In this document: positions 1-8,474 of the stretch, in pieces
Layout: each line of letters starts with the position of its first letter
How positions within the stretch are numbered: the first letter of the stretch is position 1
NCBI GenBank assembly: GCA_036258055.1
Contig: DATAEK010000102.1
Coordinates: 1-64,000 of the forward strand
Source: DATAEK01 sp036258055
GTDB taxonomy: Bacteria; Acidobacteriota; Vicinamibacteria; Vicinamibacterales; 2-12-FULL-66-21
DNA length: 64,000 bases
Direction: 5' to 3'
Notes under the pieces: model-generated
Databases searched by the model: none
What the model saw: the letters and a program-made list of their open reading frames with translations, nothing else
What the model was told of the DNA's origin: nothing
Translations under genes and position numbers: made by a program

Positions 1-759
1 CCCCTTCGCTTCGTAAATCACCGCGAGCTCGTCTTCCTCGAGATCGGGCATGAGCCGCATCTCGTGGCGCTCCATCTCGATCTGATGGCTCTGGACCTCG
101 GCTTCGCTCTTGGCCGCGAGGTAACCGCTGGATCCCATGGACAGCGCGTCTGCGATCGCGCCGGCGACGCCGCTGATGATCACGATGTGCGGGGCGACGT
201 CCGCGCCGATGACGCCCGCCACGAGTCCGAAGTTCGCGGTCAAGCCGTCGTTGAATCCGTAGACGACGCTTTTCAGGTAGCCGCCGGAGCCGCCGACGTG
301 CCACGGCTCGCCCTCGCGGCCCATCATTTCGGCGAGCTCGCGTGCGTGGACGGCGGAGTCCGAGGCAATGTCGACCGCGGCTTGGTGCGTCTGACGGCTG
401 GTGGCGTGGCGCGCGAGCCCCAGATAGGCCTGCACCTCGCGCCCCTCTTCCGCGAGCATCAGCGGCAGGATGAAGCCGGTGCCGAACCGCTTCGCCGCCC
501 ACGCGAGGAGGCGGGTCCTGAAAGCCGTCTTGTAGTTCGGGAGAGTGCGACCGCCGTCCCGGAACAGCTCTTCCCATCGCTGAGCGTGGCGATCTTCGAC
601 GACGGCGAGACGTTCGAACAGCTTCCGACGATCCGTGTCAGACTCAACGGCGGCGAGCGCACGATAGAGGAACGCCGCATCGCGTTCGTCGCGGTAGTGC
701 TCGTCCCACGTCTCGTCTGGTACCGGGACGTCGGCCTGCGGGCTCGCCATGGCTGCCAT
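1..759 (-). CDS. VIT1/CCC1-family transporter with N-terminal rubrerythrin-like domain (partial)
   Basis: The reading frame is open from an ATG at 759 to the left edge, so the C-terminus is missing. Residues about 15-150 look like a ferritin/rubrerythrin helical bundle, with repeated Glu/His such as EDRHAQRWEE and AEEGREVQAY. After about residue 160 comes the VIT1 core (YGFNDGLTANFGLVAGV, then GAIADALSMGSSGYLAAKSE), which in the family forms the first membrane helices of an iron/manganese exporter. The second ATG at 750 is an alternative start; an AAGG lies 13 bases before the first ATG. The role as a membrane-bound ferritin-type Fe/Mn transporter is from family knowledge. It runs away from the SRPBCC gene at 880. 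Confidence 0.85.
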   Translation of the reverse strand, partial: MAAMASPQADVPVPDETWDEHYRDERDAAFLYRALAAVESDTDRRKLFERLAVVEDRHAQRWEELFRDGGRTLPNYKTAFRTRLLAWAAKRFGTGFILPLMLAEEGREVQAYLGLARHATSRQTHQAAVDIASDSAVHARELAEMMGREGEPWHVGGSGGYLKSVVYGFNDGLTANFGLVAGVIGADVAPHIVIISGVAGAIADALSMGSSGYLAAKSEAEVQSHQIEMERHEMRLMPDLEEDELAVIYEAKG

Positions 760-879
760 TGTACAGGCGGCGCCTTTACGCCCGGTGCCGCGCCCGTTAC
801 GATCAGTCAGCCATTCGCCATCGACAGATGGACAACGGCCGGGCTTTTCGGCCGAGGTGTTCGATGGTGAGGAGAAGCT

Positions 880-1368
880 GTGCGCTCGCGCCGTGACCCC
901 GATCCGCCGGAAATTGGATTCGAGCACTCGATCCTCGTGGTCTGCGCCCCCGTGCGCGCACTCGAGGCGTTTTTCGATCCGAAAGCGCTCGCGCACTGGT
1001 GGCGCGCGACCCGATCGGTGACGACCCCGAGTCCGCTCGGCGCGTACGCCATCGAATGGGAACCGACGAGCGAGCGCGACGAGATGCTCGGCCGGCTGGG
1101 TGGTGTGTTCCACGGTACGGTGATCGAGTTTCAGCCCGCGCGCGAGTTCTTTGTCAGCGAGGCCTGGTGGCATGGACCGGACGGCGACCCGATCGGTCCG
1201 ATGTCGCTCGAGGTGACGTGCCAGATGGAAGGCGCCGCCTGTCGAATCACCGTGCGCCAGCGTGGATTCGACGAGAATCCCCGGTGGCGGCGGTACTACG
1301 AGGTCATCGGACGCGGCTGGCTCTCATCGCTCGAGACGCTGAAGACGTTTCTCGAACTTCACGCCTGA
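880..1368 (+). CDS. SRPBCC (AHSA1/START-like) domain protein
   Basis: A 162-residue protein with a GTG start at 880, preceded by GGAGAAGC as a plausible ribosome site. Features of the SRPBCC/AHSA1 fold are visible: an N-terminal strand with VCAPVRALEAFFDPKALAHWW, a central GTVIEFQPAREFFVSEAWW, and a C-terminal helix ending GWLSSLETLKTFLELH. These proteins form a hydrophobic ligand pocket in the cytoplasm, but the ligand cannot be read from sequence. It stands alone, converging on pyruvate kinase with an 11-bp gap. No signal peptide or membrane segment is visible. Confidence 0.75.
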   Translation: MRSRRDPDPPEIGFEHSILVVCAPVRALEAFFDPKALAHWWRATRSVTTPSPLGAYAIEWEPTSERDEMLGRLGGVFHGTVIEFQPAREFFVSEAWWHGPDGDPIGPMSLEVTCQMEGAACRITVRQRGFDENPRWRRYYEVIGRGWLSSLETLKTFLELHA

Positions 1369-1379
1369 TCCGCAGCCAG

Positions 1380-2780
1380 CTACCCGATCCTCTGGAAGTT
1401 GACGAAGTTGATGTCGGGGCGATTGAGCTCTGGGCTCACGTTGATGAAGACGACCATCGACCCGGCGGGCATCAGCTTTCGCTCGAGCAGCACTACCTCG
1501 AGCCGCTCGACCTCGCGTTCCGGCGTGACAACCGGCACCACGCCCCAGAGGAGCGCCAGTGCGCCCGAGACATCCTCGCTGGCGCTGGCCGAATAGATGG
1601 GCGCTGACGGCCGCAGCGACGACAGGATTCGCGCCGTCTTCCCCTCGCGGGTCACCGCGACGATCGCGTCCGCCTCGCCCGCCGTCGCCAGCGTGACGGC
1701 GGCCTCGCAGAGCGCACGGCCGTGACGGCTGAAAATGGGATCGGCGTCCGGGTGAACGCGCGTCGCCGGCGGGACCCGTTCGGCGTCTCGGATGATCGCG
1801 TCGAGCGTCTCCACCGCGCGGACCGGATGGGCGCCAATCGCCGTCTCCCCCGCCAGCATGATCGCGTCGGCGCCCTCGTCCACCGCATTGGCGGCATCGC
1901 TGACCTCGGCTCGCGTCGGACGGGGCTCCGAACACATCGATTCGAGCACCTGCGTCGCGAGGATCACCGGACGGCCGGCCGCCCGGGCGCACCGCATGAT
2001 CTCTTTCTGCACACGCGGCAGCTGCTCGAGCGGCATCTCGAGCCCGAGATCGCCGCGCGCAACCATCACCCCCTGCGCCACCGCGAGGATGCCGGCGAGA
2101 TTCTCGACCGCCGCCGGGCGCTCGATCTTTGCGATGACGGGTACGACACGCCCGTGCGCGGTCATCTGCTCGCGCGTGCGGCTGACGTCCTCCGGCGTCT
2201 GCACGAAGCTCAAGGCCACGAAGTGGACGCCAAGGTCGAGCCCGAAGCGCAGGTCGTCGATGTCCTTCGCCGTCAGCGCTGAAGTGGCCAGCGGGACACC
2301 GGGCGCGTTGATGCCCTTGTGCTCGCCGAGCCGTCCGCCGTGCACGACAACCGTCGTCAGCTCCGAGGGCGAGGCCTTGACCACGCGCAGCTCGATGCGT
2401 CCATCGGCAAGCAGCAGTCGATCCCCAATGCGCGCGCTGCGAATCAGCTGACCGAAGGGCGTGAACACGAGGCCCGGACCGCCGGGGCCCTCACCCTCCG
2501 CAAGGCGCAGCTCGTCTCCAGGCTCGAGCGAGATCGCCGCGCCCCCCACCAGCGTGCCGGTGCGGATCTTCGGTCCGCTGAGGTCCTGCATGATGGCGAT
2601 GTGCCGTCCGCTCTCGACCGCCGCCTCCCGGACGCGGGCGAACGTTTGCGCGTGCGATTCGTGGGTGCCGTGCGAAAAGTTAAGACGGAAGACGTCGACG
2701 CCCGCCGCGATCAGCGCCTCGATCGTCTGCCGATCGTTGCTCGCGGGCCCCGCGGTCGCCACGATCTTCGTGTGTCGCAT
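1380..2780 (-). CDS. pyk: Pyruvate kinase
   Basis: Converts phosphoenolpyruvate and ADP to pyruvate and ATP, the last step of glycolysis, in the cytoplasm. The 466-residue length matches bacterial pyruvate kinases. Visible motifs are the substrate loop FRLNFSHG (31-38), GPKIR (69-73), the catalytic-lysine signature VIAKIERP with K218, and MVARGDLGLE (239-248) for metal and substrate binding. The frame could start 12 codons upstream (2816), but 2780 gives the usual N-terminus MRHTKIVATAGPAS. No strong Shine-Dalgarno is present at either. It is transcribed alone; the 253 bp upstream should hold its promoter. Confidence 0.96.
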   Translation of the reverse strand: MRHTKIVATAGPASNDRQTIEALIAAGVDVFRLNFSHGTHESHAQTFARVREAAVESGRHIAIMQDLSGPKIRTGTLVGGAAISLEPGDELRLAEGEGPGGPGLVFTPFGQLIRSARIGDRLLLADGRIELRVVKASPSELTTVVVHGGRLGEHKGINAPGVPLATSALTAKDIDDLRFGLDLGVHFVALSFVQTPEDVSRTREQMTAHGRVVPVIAKIERPAAVENLAGILAVAQGVMVARGDLGLEMPLEQLPRVQKEIMRCARAAGRPVILATQVLESMCSEPRPTRAEVSDAANAVDEGADAIMLAGETAIGAHPVRAVETLDAIIRDAERVPPATRVHPDADPIFSRHGRALCEAAVTLATAGEADAIVAVTREGKTARILSSLRPSAPIYSASASEDVSGALALLWGVVPVVTPEREVERLEVVLLERKLMPAGSMVVFINVSPELNRPDINFVNFQRIG

Positions 2781-3033
2781 GGGGGCAATGTATAACGAGA
2801 CGCCGGGGCTCGGCATTCTGTGCTCGGGCGAGGAAGGTCGTGCTGGACTGTCGGTGAAGCGGAGACAGGCGTTGTATCAGCCGCGCCTGCGGCCACAGCC
2901 GAGCGCGAATGCGCGAGGCTGGTAGCGAGCGGGGGTGGGGCCCCGCGAGCGCTGAGAAATGCTGACCGGATGCTGATAGCCAGCTGGGAGCGCCCCGATG
3001 CCCGAGACGCCGATTGCCGAGACCCGAGCCCCG

Positions 3034-4143
3034 TCACGCCCACGGATCCACCAGTGCCTTCGTGATCCGCATCGCTTCCGCATCAGCGAGGGCGTCGCTG
3101 AGCGCGGTCAGGGGATACGTGCGGCCGCCGATCGCGTGCCAGGGGACGATCGCGGCGTATCGCTCGAGGAACGTGAGCGCGCGCAGGAAGTGTCCAGGCT
3201 CGCTCCCCCAGCACCCGCGGATCTCGAGATGCTTGCGGTTGATGTGGCGGTGCGCGTTGACGGTGCTGTCGCCCACGTCCGTGTAGTGCCCTGCGATCAC
3301 GTAGCGCCCGCCATCGCGGGCGAGCATCAGTCCTTCTTCGATCGCGCGTGGTGACCCGGCGGCTTCGATGACGACATCCGCGCCTTCGCCGTGCGTACGC
3401 GCACGCACGGCCTCGAGACGCGACGCGACGGTGGTACTCGGCAGATCGAACACTTCGTCCGCGCCCATGGCCTGCGCCAGCGCGAGGCGATCCGCCGGCG
3501 CGCCGATCGCAAGGACAGACGAGGCGCCGGTCAGCCGGGCGAGGGCAATGACGCTCAGCCCGACAGCGCCCGTGCCCTGCACGACGACGCTGTCACCCGG
3601 ACGCAGCGCAGCCCGCTCGAGCACGTGGACCGCGGTCAGCAGTCCGCAGCCGCCGCCGATGTAGTCCTCGAAGCTGACCGGGTCAGGCAGCCGCGCGATG
3701 CCGACACCGGGCTCGAGATAGATGTGCTGCGACCATCCACCGAACAATCCTTCGGACGCCGGGTCGGTGATGCCGTACACGCGACGCGCGGAACAGCGCG
3801 TCGGCGTGCGGTGAATCGTGCATGCGCGGCAGCGTCCGCAGGTGCGATGCACGTCGAAGAAGACGGCGCGATCGCCTTCCTGCAGTTCGCTGCCGTCGAT
3901 TCCTGTCAGCGGCCCGCGAATCTGCTCGAGCGTCCCGGCGGAGACGTGCCCCGGAATGATGGGATACGGCACCCCTGACAGACGACCGTGCCAGAGGTGC
4001 ACGTCGGTACCGCAGACCTCGGAACGTGCAGTTCTGAGCAGCGCCCCCCCGGGCGGAAGGTCTGGTTGTCGGAATTCGCGGATCTCGATCGGCTGCCGCG
4101 GCGCAAGCATGACGGCAGCAAGTGTCCGGGTGCGGTCGTTCAC
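3034..4143 (-). CDS. Zinc-binding medium-chain (MDR) alcohol dehydrogenase family protein
   Basis: A 369-residue NAD(P)-dependent dehydrogenase of the MDR superfamily. C44 (VCGTDVH) and H66 (IPGHVSAG) mark the catalytic zinc site; the glutamate that usually follows this histidine is valine here. Four structural-zinc cysteines lie at 102, 105, 108 and 117. The Rossmann motif is GTGAVGLS. The C-terminal half (NRKHLEIRGCWGSEPGHF) resembles dehydrogenases acting on alcohols or polyols of uncertain identity. The start is GTG at 4143; ATG codon 12 is an alternative. It diverges from the barrel gene at 4224, leaving 80 bp for two promoters. The substrate is unknown. Confidence 0.85.
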   Translation of the reverse strand: MNDRTRTLAAVMLAPRQPIEIREFRQPDLPPGGALLRTARSEVCGTDVHLWHGRLSGVPYPIIPGHVSAGTLEQIRGPLTGIDGSELQEGDRAVFFDVHRTCGRCRACTIHRTPTRCSARRVYGITDPASEGLFGGWSQHIYLEPGVGIARLPDPVSFEDYIGGGCGLLTAVHVLERAALRPGDSVVVQGTGAVGLSVIALARLTGASSVLAIGAPADRLALAQAMGADEVFDLPSTTVASRLEAVRARTHGEGADVVIEAAGSPRAIEEGLMLARDGGRYVIAGHYTDVGDSTVNAHRHINRKHLEIRGCWGSEPGHFLRALTFLERYAAIVPWHAIGGRTYPLTALSDALADAEAMRITKALVDPWA

Positions 4144-4223
4144 GGCGTACGTTACCCTTGGAGAGGACGCGCCGCTCGGCTGCGCGCGTGCCGTTCAGCT
4201 TATCATCCGGGAACAACCAACCC

Positions 4224-4913
4224 ATGGGCAAAGGCCTGCGTGTAGCGGTCATCGTGTGCGTTGCCGTGCTGACCACAGCGGCTGCGGAGGCGCAAACCTA
4301 TGAGGCCGCGAAGCCGCGGCGGCAGTTCATCAGTGTCAGCCTCGATTGGCTCTATACGCAGCCGCTGCACTTTGGCGAGTACCCGCTTCAGGAGCTGGTC
4401 GGCTCGGAGGTCGCGCGAGCGCAGTTCAAGGCCTACGAGTACGAGACTCGGGACGGATCCACGCAGATCGACGTCCTCGAGTTCAACCGGCGTGGACGCG
4501 GATTCGGCGTGACGGTCTATCCTATCGGAATCAGCACCGGACCAACGTTTGGGATCCGCGGCAACGTGGAAGATCTGCCGACGATTCGGGTCTCCTTCGA
4601 CGGCCCCGGCGCTCTCGACAGCTACACGCTCACGAACGGACGCGCGTACGATGTGGGTGCGGGTCTCTGGGTCGCAGATCATTCCACGGGGTGGGGACTC
4701 GGCAGCCACGCGTTCGTCGATGCCGGTGTCGGCACGATTCGCAGCGACCTCGGCGACGGCCATCGATATTTCGCCGAAGGCGGCGGAGGCGTGACCTCGG
4801 GGCCATTTGGCGTCGAGCTCTCGATCAAGTTCGCCTGGAATCGTCTCGACCTGCCGATCGAGCATCGATTCCTCACCGTCCCGGTCACGATTCGCGGCAC
4901 ACTCACGTTCTGA
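4224..4913 (+). CDS. Predicted exported beta-strand (outer-membrane-like) protein, function unknown
   Basis: The frame is open from 4122, but the ATG at 4224 gives a good Sec signal (MGKGLRVAVIVCVAVLTTAAAEAQ, cleavage near AEAQ). The mature protein of about 205 residues is rich in alternating hydrophobic/polar strands and Gly/Asp turns, and ends in aromatic FLTVPVTIRGTLTF with a terminal Phe, as in outer-membrane barrels. I do not recognise the family. It ends two bases before a small ORF that is itself coupled to the amidase, so the three may share a transcript. Confidence 0.7.
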   Translation: MGKGLRVAVIVCVAVLTTAAAEAQTYEAAKPRRQFISVSLDWLYTQPLHFGEYPLQELVGSEVARAQFKAYEYETRDGSTQIDVLEFNRRGRGFGVTVYPIGISTGPTFGIRGNVEDLPTIRVSFDGPGALDSYTLTNGRAYDVGAGLWVADHSTGWGLGSHAFVDAGVGTIRSDLGDGHRYFAEGGGGVTSGPFGVELSIKFAWNRLDLPIEHRFLTVPVTIRGTLTF

Positions 4914-4915
4914 CC

Positions 4916-5092
4916 ATGAACCTCGACACCTGGCTTGCCGCTGCGCAGAGTGACGCCGAGACGCGTGGGCTTCGCGAGCTCGGGCCGCTGCTCGAGACGC
5001 TCGCACGATCGACCGCTGCCTTGCGCGCCGCCGATGACGAACATCGCCGCCGCCTCGAGCGCGAATCAGCACCGCCGTCTCCTCGAGCATGA
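4916..5092 (+). CDS. Small AtzG/GatC-like amidase partner (58 aa)
   Basis: A 58-residue ORF (MNLDTWLAAAQSDAETR...) whose stop overlaps the amidase start in an ATGA (5089-5092), so translation is probably coupled. It is predicted to be two amphipathic helices, with LGPLLETLARSTAALRAADDE in the second. Small helical proteins encoded just upstream of amidase-signature enzymes (GatC, AtzG) act as structural partners of the amidase. Assignment here rests on size, helix pattern and position, not on a clear sequence match. Confidence 0.6.
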   Translation: MNLDTWLAAAQSDAETRGLRELGPLLETLARSTAALRAADDEHRRRLERESAPPSPRA

Positions 5093-6456
5093 CGACCGCG
5101 GATCTTCGGGGGATCGCTGAGGTCGCGCCGCGCGTGCGCGCCGGTGACGTGTCGCCGGTCGATCTCGTAACTGGCTGTCTCGCGCAGATCGAGGCACGGC
5201 CGACCGTCAATGCGTTCATCTCGGTCCTGAAGGACTCGGCGCTCCAAGCCGCCGCCGTCGCGGAGCGCGACATCCGGGTTGGCCGATACCACGGACCGCT
5301 GCACGGGATCCCGATCGCCGTCAAGGATCTCATCGACGTGGCGGGCACCCCGACGACAGCCGGGTCCGCGGTGCCGTCGAAAGAAGCCGCTATCGACGCG
5401 CCTGTCGTGCGCCGACTTCGGGAGGCCGGCGCGATCATCATCGGCAAGACGAACCTGCACGAGTTCGCGTTCGGCACGACCAGCGACGAGTCGGCTTTCG
5501 GACCGGTCCGCAATCCAATCGACGAGTCGCGCTCCGCGGGGGGATCGAGTAGCGGATCGGCTGCGGCGCTCGCGGCCGGCATGTGCTTCGGGGCGCTGGG
5601 AACGGACACTGGCGGCTCGATTCGAATTCCGTCCGCCGCGTGCGGCACGTTCGGGCTCAAGCCGACGTTCGACGAGATCACCTGCGACGGAATCGTGCCG
5701 CTGGCCGTGAGCCTCGACCATGTTGGTCCGATGGCGAGAAGCGTCGAGGATCTCGGCCTGCTCTACCAGGCCCTGAAGGGGATGACCGGTGGGTGGTCGC
5801 TCGAGACGAAGGAGCGCTTCGTGTTTGGCGTGCCGAAGCCGTACTTCTTCGACCGGCTGGAATCGGGCGCCCGAGACGCGGTCACCAGGGCTTGTGAGGC
5901 GCTCGCCGCGGCCGGTCACGACGTGGTCGACGTCGAGATCGCGCACGCCTCCTGGACGCCACACGTCTACCTGCACCTCGTGCTGGCCGAGGCAGCCTGG
6001 TATCACGCCCCGCTGCTCGAGCAGCACGGGACCAGCTACTCTCCAGGCGTCAGGCTGCGTCTCGAAATGGGGCGATACGTCCTCGGCGAGGATTACGTCC
6101 GGGCTTCTCGGCTTCGCGACGTCTTGAGGCGCGAGGTGAGTCGCGCGCTCGAGCCGTGCGACGCGCTGCTCCTGCCCGCGCTGCCGATTCCGGCGCCGTT
6201 GCTGGGTGCTTCAACCGTGGCGATCGACCAGACCATAGAACCAGTTCGCGCGGTCATGCTCCGGCTGACGCAGCTCTTCAACGTCACCGGGCACCCCGCC
6301 ATCGCAATGCCTGCGCGGTGGAGCCCCGACTCGATGCCACGCGGGCTCCAGCTCGTGGGTGCGCTCAACCACGCGCCCCGGCTGCTGGAGATTGCCGCAG
6401 CGGTCGAGCCTCAAATCTGCGGAGGCCCGGGGTCGGTCGGCGGTGGCACCGGATGA
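5089..6456 (+). CDS. Amidase (amidase-signature family)
   Basis: A 455-residue amidase-signature hydrolase. The catalytic Ser-cisSer-Lys triad is visible: K79 in IPIAVKDLID, the cis-serine in AGGSSSGSAAA (about 153-154) and the nucleophile S177 in GTDTGGSIRIPS. It hydrolyses a carbon-nitrogen amide bond; GatA, AtzE and stand-alone amidases share this core, so the substrate is open. Coupling to the small ORF upstream favours a two-subunit AtzEG- or GatCA-like enzyme. No gatB is nearby, so a tRNA amidotransferase role is unlikely. The last 46 bp overlap a proline-rich ORF on the other strand. Confidence 0.9.
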   Translation: MTTADLRGIAEVAPRVRAGDVSPVDLVTGCLAQIEARPTVNAFISVLKDSALQAAAVAERDIRVGRYHGPLHGIPIAVKDLIDVAGTPTTAGSAVPSKEAAIDAPVVRRLREAGAIIIGKTNLHEFAFGTTSDESAFGPVRNPIDESRSAGGSSSGSAAALAAGMCFGALGTDTGGSIRIPSAACGTFGLKPTFDEITCDGIVPLAVSLDHVGPMARSVEDLGLLYQALKGMTGGWSLETKERFVFGVPKPYFFDRLESGARDAVTRACEALAAAGHDVVDVEIAHASWTPHVYLHLVLAEAAWYHAPLLEQHGTSYSPGVRLRLEMGRYVLGEDYVRASRLRDVLRREVSRALEPCDALLLPALPIPAPLLGASTVAIDQTIEPVRAVMLRLTQLFNVTGHPAIAMPARWSPDSMPRGLQLVGALNHAPRLLEIAAAVEPQICGGPGSVGGGTG

Positions 6457-6575
6457 ATGTCCGGACGATCGTCAATGTCCGGTTCGCCGGGAGGCACCGG
6501 GCGATTCACCGGCGGCGGCTGACGGATGACGTCGGGCGCGTGCGGCACGTCTGGGACGGGCGGTTGTTCGATCAT
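6411..6575 (-). CDS. Proline-rich small protein (54 aa)
   Basis: A 54-residue ORF, MIEQPPVPDVPHAPDVIRQP followed by further PPP and DPGPP runs, with about one third proline. The ATG at 6575 is preceded by GAAGGG with 7 bases of spacing, a good ribosome site that favours this start over the ATG at 6620. It ends inside the amidase 3' end on the opposite strand. No signal peptide or membrane segment is visible; the function is unknown. The high proline content could be a by-product of antisense GC-rich sequence, so the call depends mainly on the ribosome site. Confidence 0.45.
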   Translation of the reverse strand: MIEQPPVPDVPHAPDVIRQPPPVNRPVPPGEPDIDDRPDIHPVPPPTDPGPPQI

Positions 6576-6673
6576 CGTGGCAACCCTTCGGGAAAGACCC
6601 TGTTTGCGTGCGGTCTGCATATTCGCGCTGTCTGCATAACTAGGTGCAACATGCCTGCCGCATCAGGAGAACC

Positions 6674-7117
6674 ATGCCGATAAAGAACGTCACGGTCCGG
6701 GACGCGCACCAGAAACAGGCCGAAGGATATACGTACGTCGACGTCCGGTCGGTTCCGGAGTTCGAGATGGGACATCCGGCCGGCGCCGTGAACATCCCGC
6801 TCCTCCACCATGACGCGCGTACGGGGATGATGATGCCGAATCGGGAGTTCCTGCAGGTGATGCACGCGAACTTTCCGCCCGACGCGAAGCTGCTGATGGG
6901 ATGTCAGGTCGGCGGCCGATCCGCGCAGGCCGCGCAGCTGCTGGCAGCCTCGGGCTACTCTGACATTTCGAATGTGATCGGCGGATTTGGCGGCGGCCGC
7001 GATCCCATGACGGGGGCGTTTGTCGAAGGCTGGGCTCAGGCGTCGCTGCCGATTGATTCGAGCGGCGAGGGATCGTACGAGGTGCTCCGCGCGAAGGCCT
7101 CAGGGGGAGATCGGTAG
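6674..7117 (+). CDS. Rhodanese-like domain protein
   Basis: A single rhodanese (sulfurtransferase) domain of 147 residues. The ATG at 6674 follows AGGAGA; the frame extends to 6644 but this start is better. Visible are YVDVRSVPEFEMGHPAGAVN (21-40), the CDC25/rhodanese entry, and the active-site loop with C77 in CQVGGRSAQAA, which in the family carries a persulfide. It ends with IGGFGGGRDPMTGAFVEGW. No signal peptide is visible, so it is likely cytoplasmic. The alpha/beta hydrolase starts three bases after its stop, so the two form an operon. Confidence 0.9.
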   Translation: MPIKNVTVRDAHQKQAEGYTYVDVRSVPEFEMGHPAGAVNIPLLHHDARTGMMMPNREFLQVMHANFPPDAKLLMGCQVGGRSAQAAQLLAASGYSDISNVIGGFGGGRDPMTGAFVEGWAQASLPIDSSGEGSYEVLRAKASGGDR

Positions 7118-7120
7118 AGC

Positions 7121-8131
7121 GTGATCGCACGTGTATTCCACAATTGGGAGCGGCGGCTCGCGGCCTCCGCTACTGATCGAGTCGTTCGTCCGTTCGAGTG
7201 GGGCGTCGACTGGATCGACAGGTTCGAGCAGCCAGGAGACGCGGGTGCGCTGCTGGAGCGCTGGGCGAACGACGCTCTCGCCTCGAGCGAGCAGTTCTTC
7301 GAAGCGGCGCCGTGCCGCGACTACTCGCTCGACGGCGATCGGCTGACATTTTCGACCGCCATCGTCACCCCGCATCCCTCCAACAACACCGTCCGGGCGC
7401 GCTATTTTCCTGATCCATCGCCCGCGGGACAGCGCCGGGCTGTCGTCGTCATGCCGCAATGGAACGCGGACCGCGAAGGCCACGTCGGTCTGTGCCGGCT
7501 GTTGAACCGCTTCGGCATCAGCGCGCTGCGTCTGAGCCTGCCCTATCACGACGACCGCATGCCGCCGGAGCTGCGCCGTGCGGACTACATCGTCAGCGCC
7601 AACGTCGGCCGGACGGCGCAGGTGTGCCGCCAGGCGGTGCTCGACGCGCGCCGGGCCATCGCGTGGCTCGCCGATCAAGGGTATGAATCGATCGGGATCC
7701 TCGGTACCAGCCTCGGGTCGTGTCTGGCGATGTTGACGACGGCGCATGAGCCGCTCGTGAAGGCGGCGGCGCTCAATCACATCTCGCCGTACTTCGCAGA
7801 CGTCGTGTGGTCCGGACTGTCGACCGCGCACGTACGTGAAGCGCTCGACGGGCACATCGATCTCGAGCGGCTTCGCCGCATCTGGATGCCCATCTCGCCG
7901 TTTCCATACCTGGATCGCGTACGCGATCGCCGCTTGCTCCTCGTGTACGCGCGATACGATCTGACGTTTCCAGTGGAGCTCTCGCGCGGGCTCGTGCAGG
8001 AGTTGCGGCGGCGGGGAATCGATCACGAGCTGACCGTGCTGCCGTGCGGGCACTACAGCACCGGCGTGACGCCGTTCAAATGGATGGATGGGCTCGTGCT
8101 GTGCCGGTTCCTGAGCCGAAGTCTTGGCTGA
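7121..8131 (+). CDS. Alpha/beta hydrolase family protein (ABHD18-like)
   Basis: A 336-residue alpha/beta hydrolase starting with GTG at 7121, with a G-rich AGGGGGAGA upstream. The nucleophile elbow is GTSLGS (195-200, S197), and a late PCGHYSTGV supplies the likely catalytic histidine, with D in ARYDLTFP as a candidate acid. The overall arrangement (RAVVVMPQWNADREGHVGLC, then LPYHDDRMP) resembles ABHD18-type proteins of unknown substrate. No signal peptide is visible. It follows the rhodanese gene with a three-base gap. Confidence 0.8.
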   Translation: MIARVFHNWERRLAASATDRVVRPFEWGVDWIDRFEQPGDAGALLERWANDALASSEQFFEAAPCRDYSLDGDRLTFSTAIVTPHPSNNTVRARYFPDPSPAGQRRAVVVMPQWNADREGHVGLCRLLNRFGISALRLSLPYHDDRMPPELRRADYIVSANVGRTAQVCRQAVLDARRAIAWLADQGYESIGILGTSLGSCLAMLTTAHEPLVKAAALNHISPYFADVVWSGLSTAHVREALDGHIDLERLRRIWMPISPFPYLDRVRDRRLLLVYARYDLTFPVELSRGLVQELRRRGIDHELTVLPCGHYSTGVTPFKWMDGLVLCRFLSRSLG

Positions 8132-8149
8132 GGAACCGGAAGATCCGGG

Positions 8150-8362
8150 TCAGAGGTACTTCAGGATGCCTTGGAGCGCGTCGTAGAGGACGCCTGCCAG
8201 CGCGCGCGCGAGCGGGCTGACATTGCCGGCCGCGAGCTCGTTCGCGACGCTGGCGGTGGTCACCGGTTGCGAGATCAACAGCCAAATCGTGGCCGCGGCC
8301 AGCGCTGCCGTCATCACGCCGACGACTCCGACGAGGCTGAGGCTCACCCGGCTGAAAGTCAT
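8150..8362 (-). CDS. Small membrane protein, unknown (70 aa)
   Basis: A 70-residue protein with one clear hydrophobic helix near the N-terminus (LVGVVGVMTAALAAATIWLL, about 10-29), followed by a second amphipathic segment (LARALAGVLYDALQGILKYL) at the C-terminus. It resembles small inner-membrane proteins of unknown function seen in many Gram-negative genomes, but no family is recognised. It is convergent with the hydrolase (18-bp gap) and downstream of the oxidoreductase gene on the same strand. Confidence 0.6.
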   Translation of the reverse strand: MTFSRVSLSLVGVVGVMTAALAAATIWLLISQPVTTASVANELAAGNVSPLARALAGVLYDALQGILKYL

Positions 8363-8474
8363 GGCATGCGCTCAGTGTATAACGGCCGTCCAGGTCTGTG
8401 AGTTGGACGGAAGGCCTTTCGTGGCGGTTCCTGGCCCTGGCGGCGTCTGCCGGCCCGCAACCGCTATCCGCCGA

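Noticed and set aside
64..870. Plus-strand ORF of 268 codons at the left edge
   Set aside because: It is antisense to the VIT1-type gene, whose reading frame has clear family motifs.
4203..5681. Long minus-strand ORF (492 codons) across the barrel gene and amidase
   Set aside because: It is antisense to two well supported genes, Arg/Ala/Ser-rich, and has no recognisable domain; it is a high-GC shadow.
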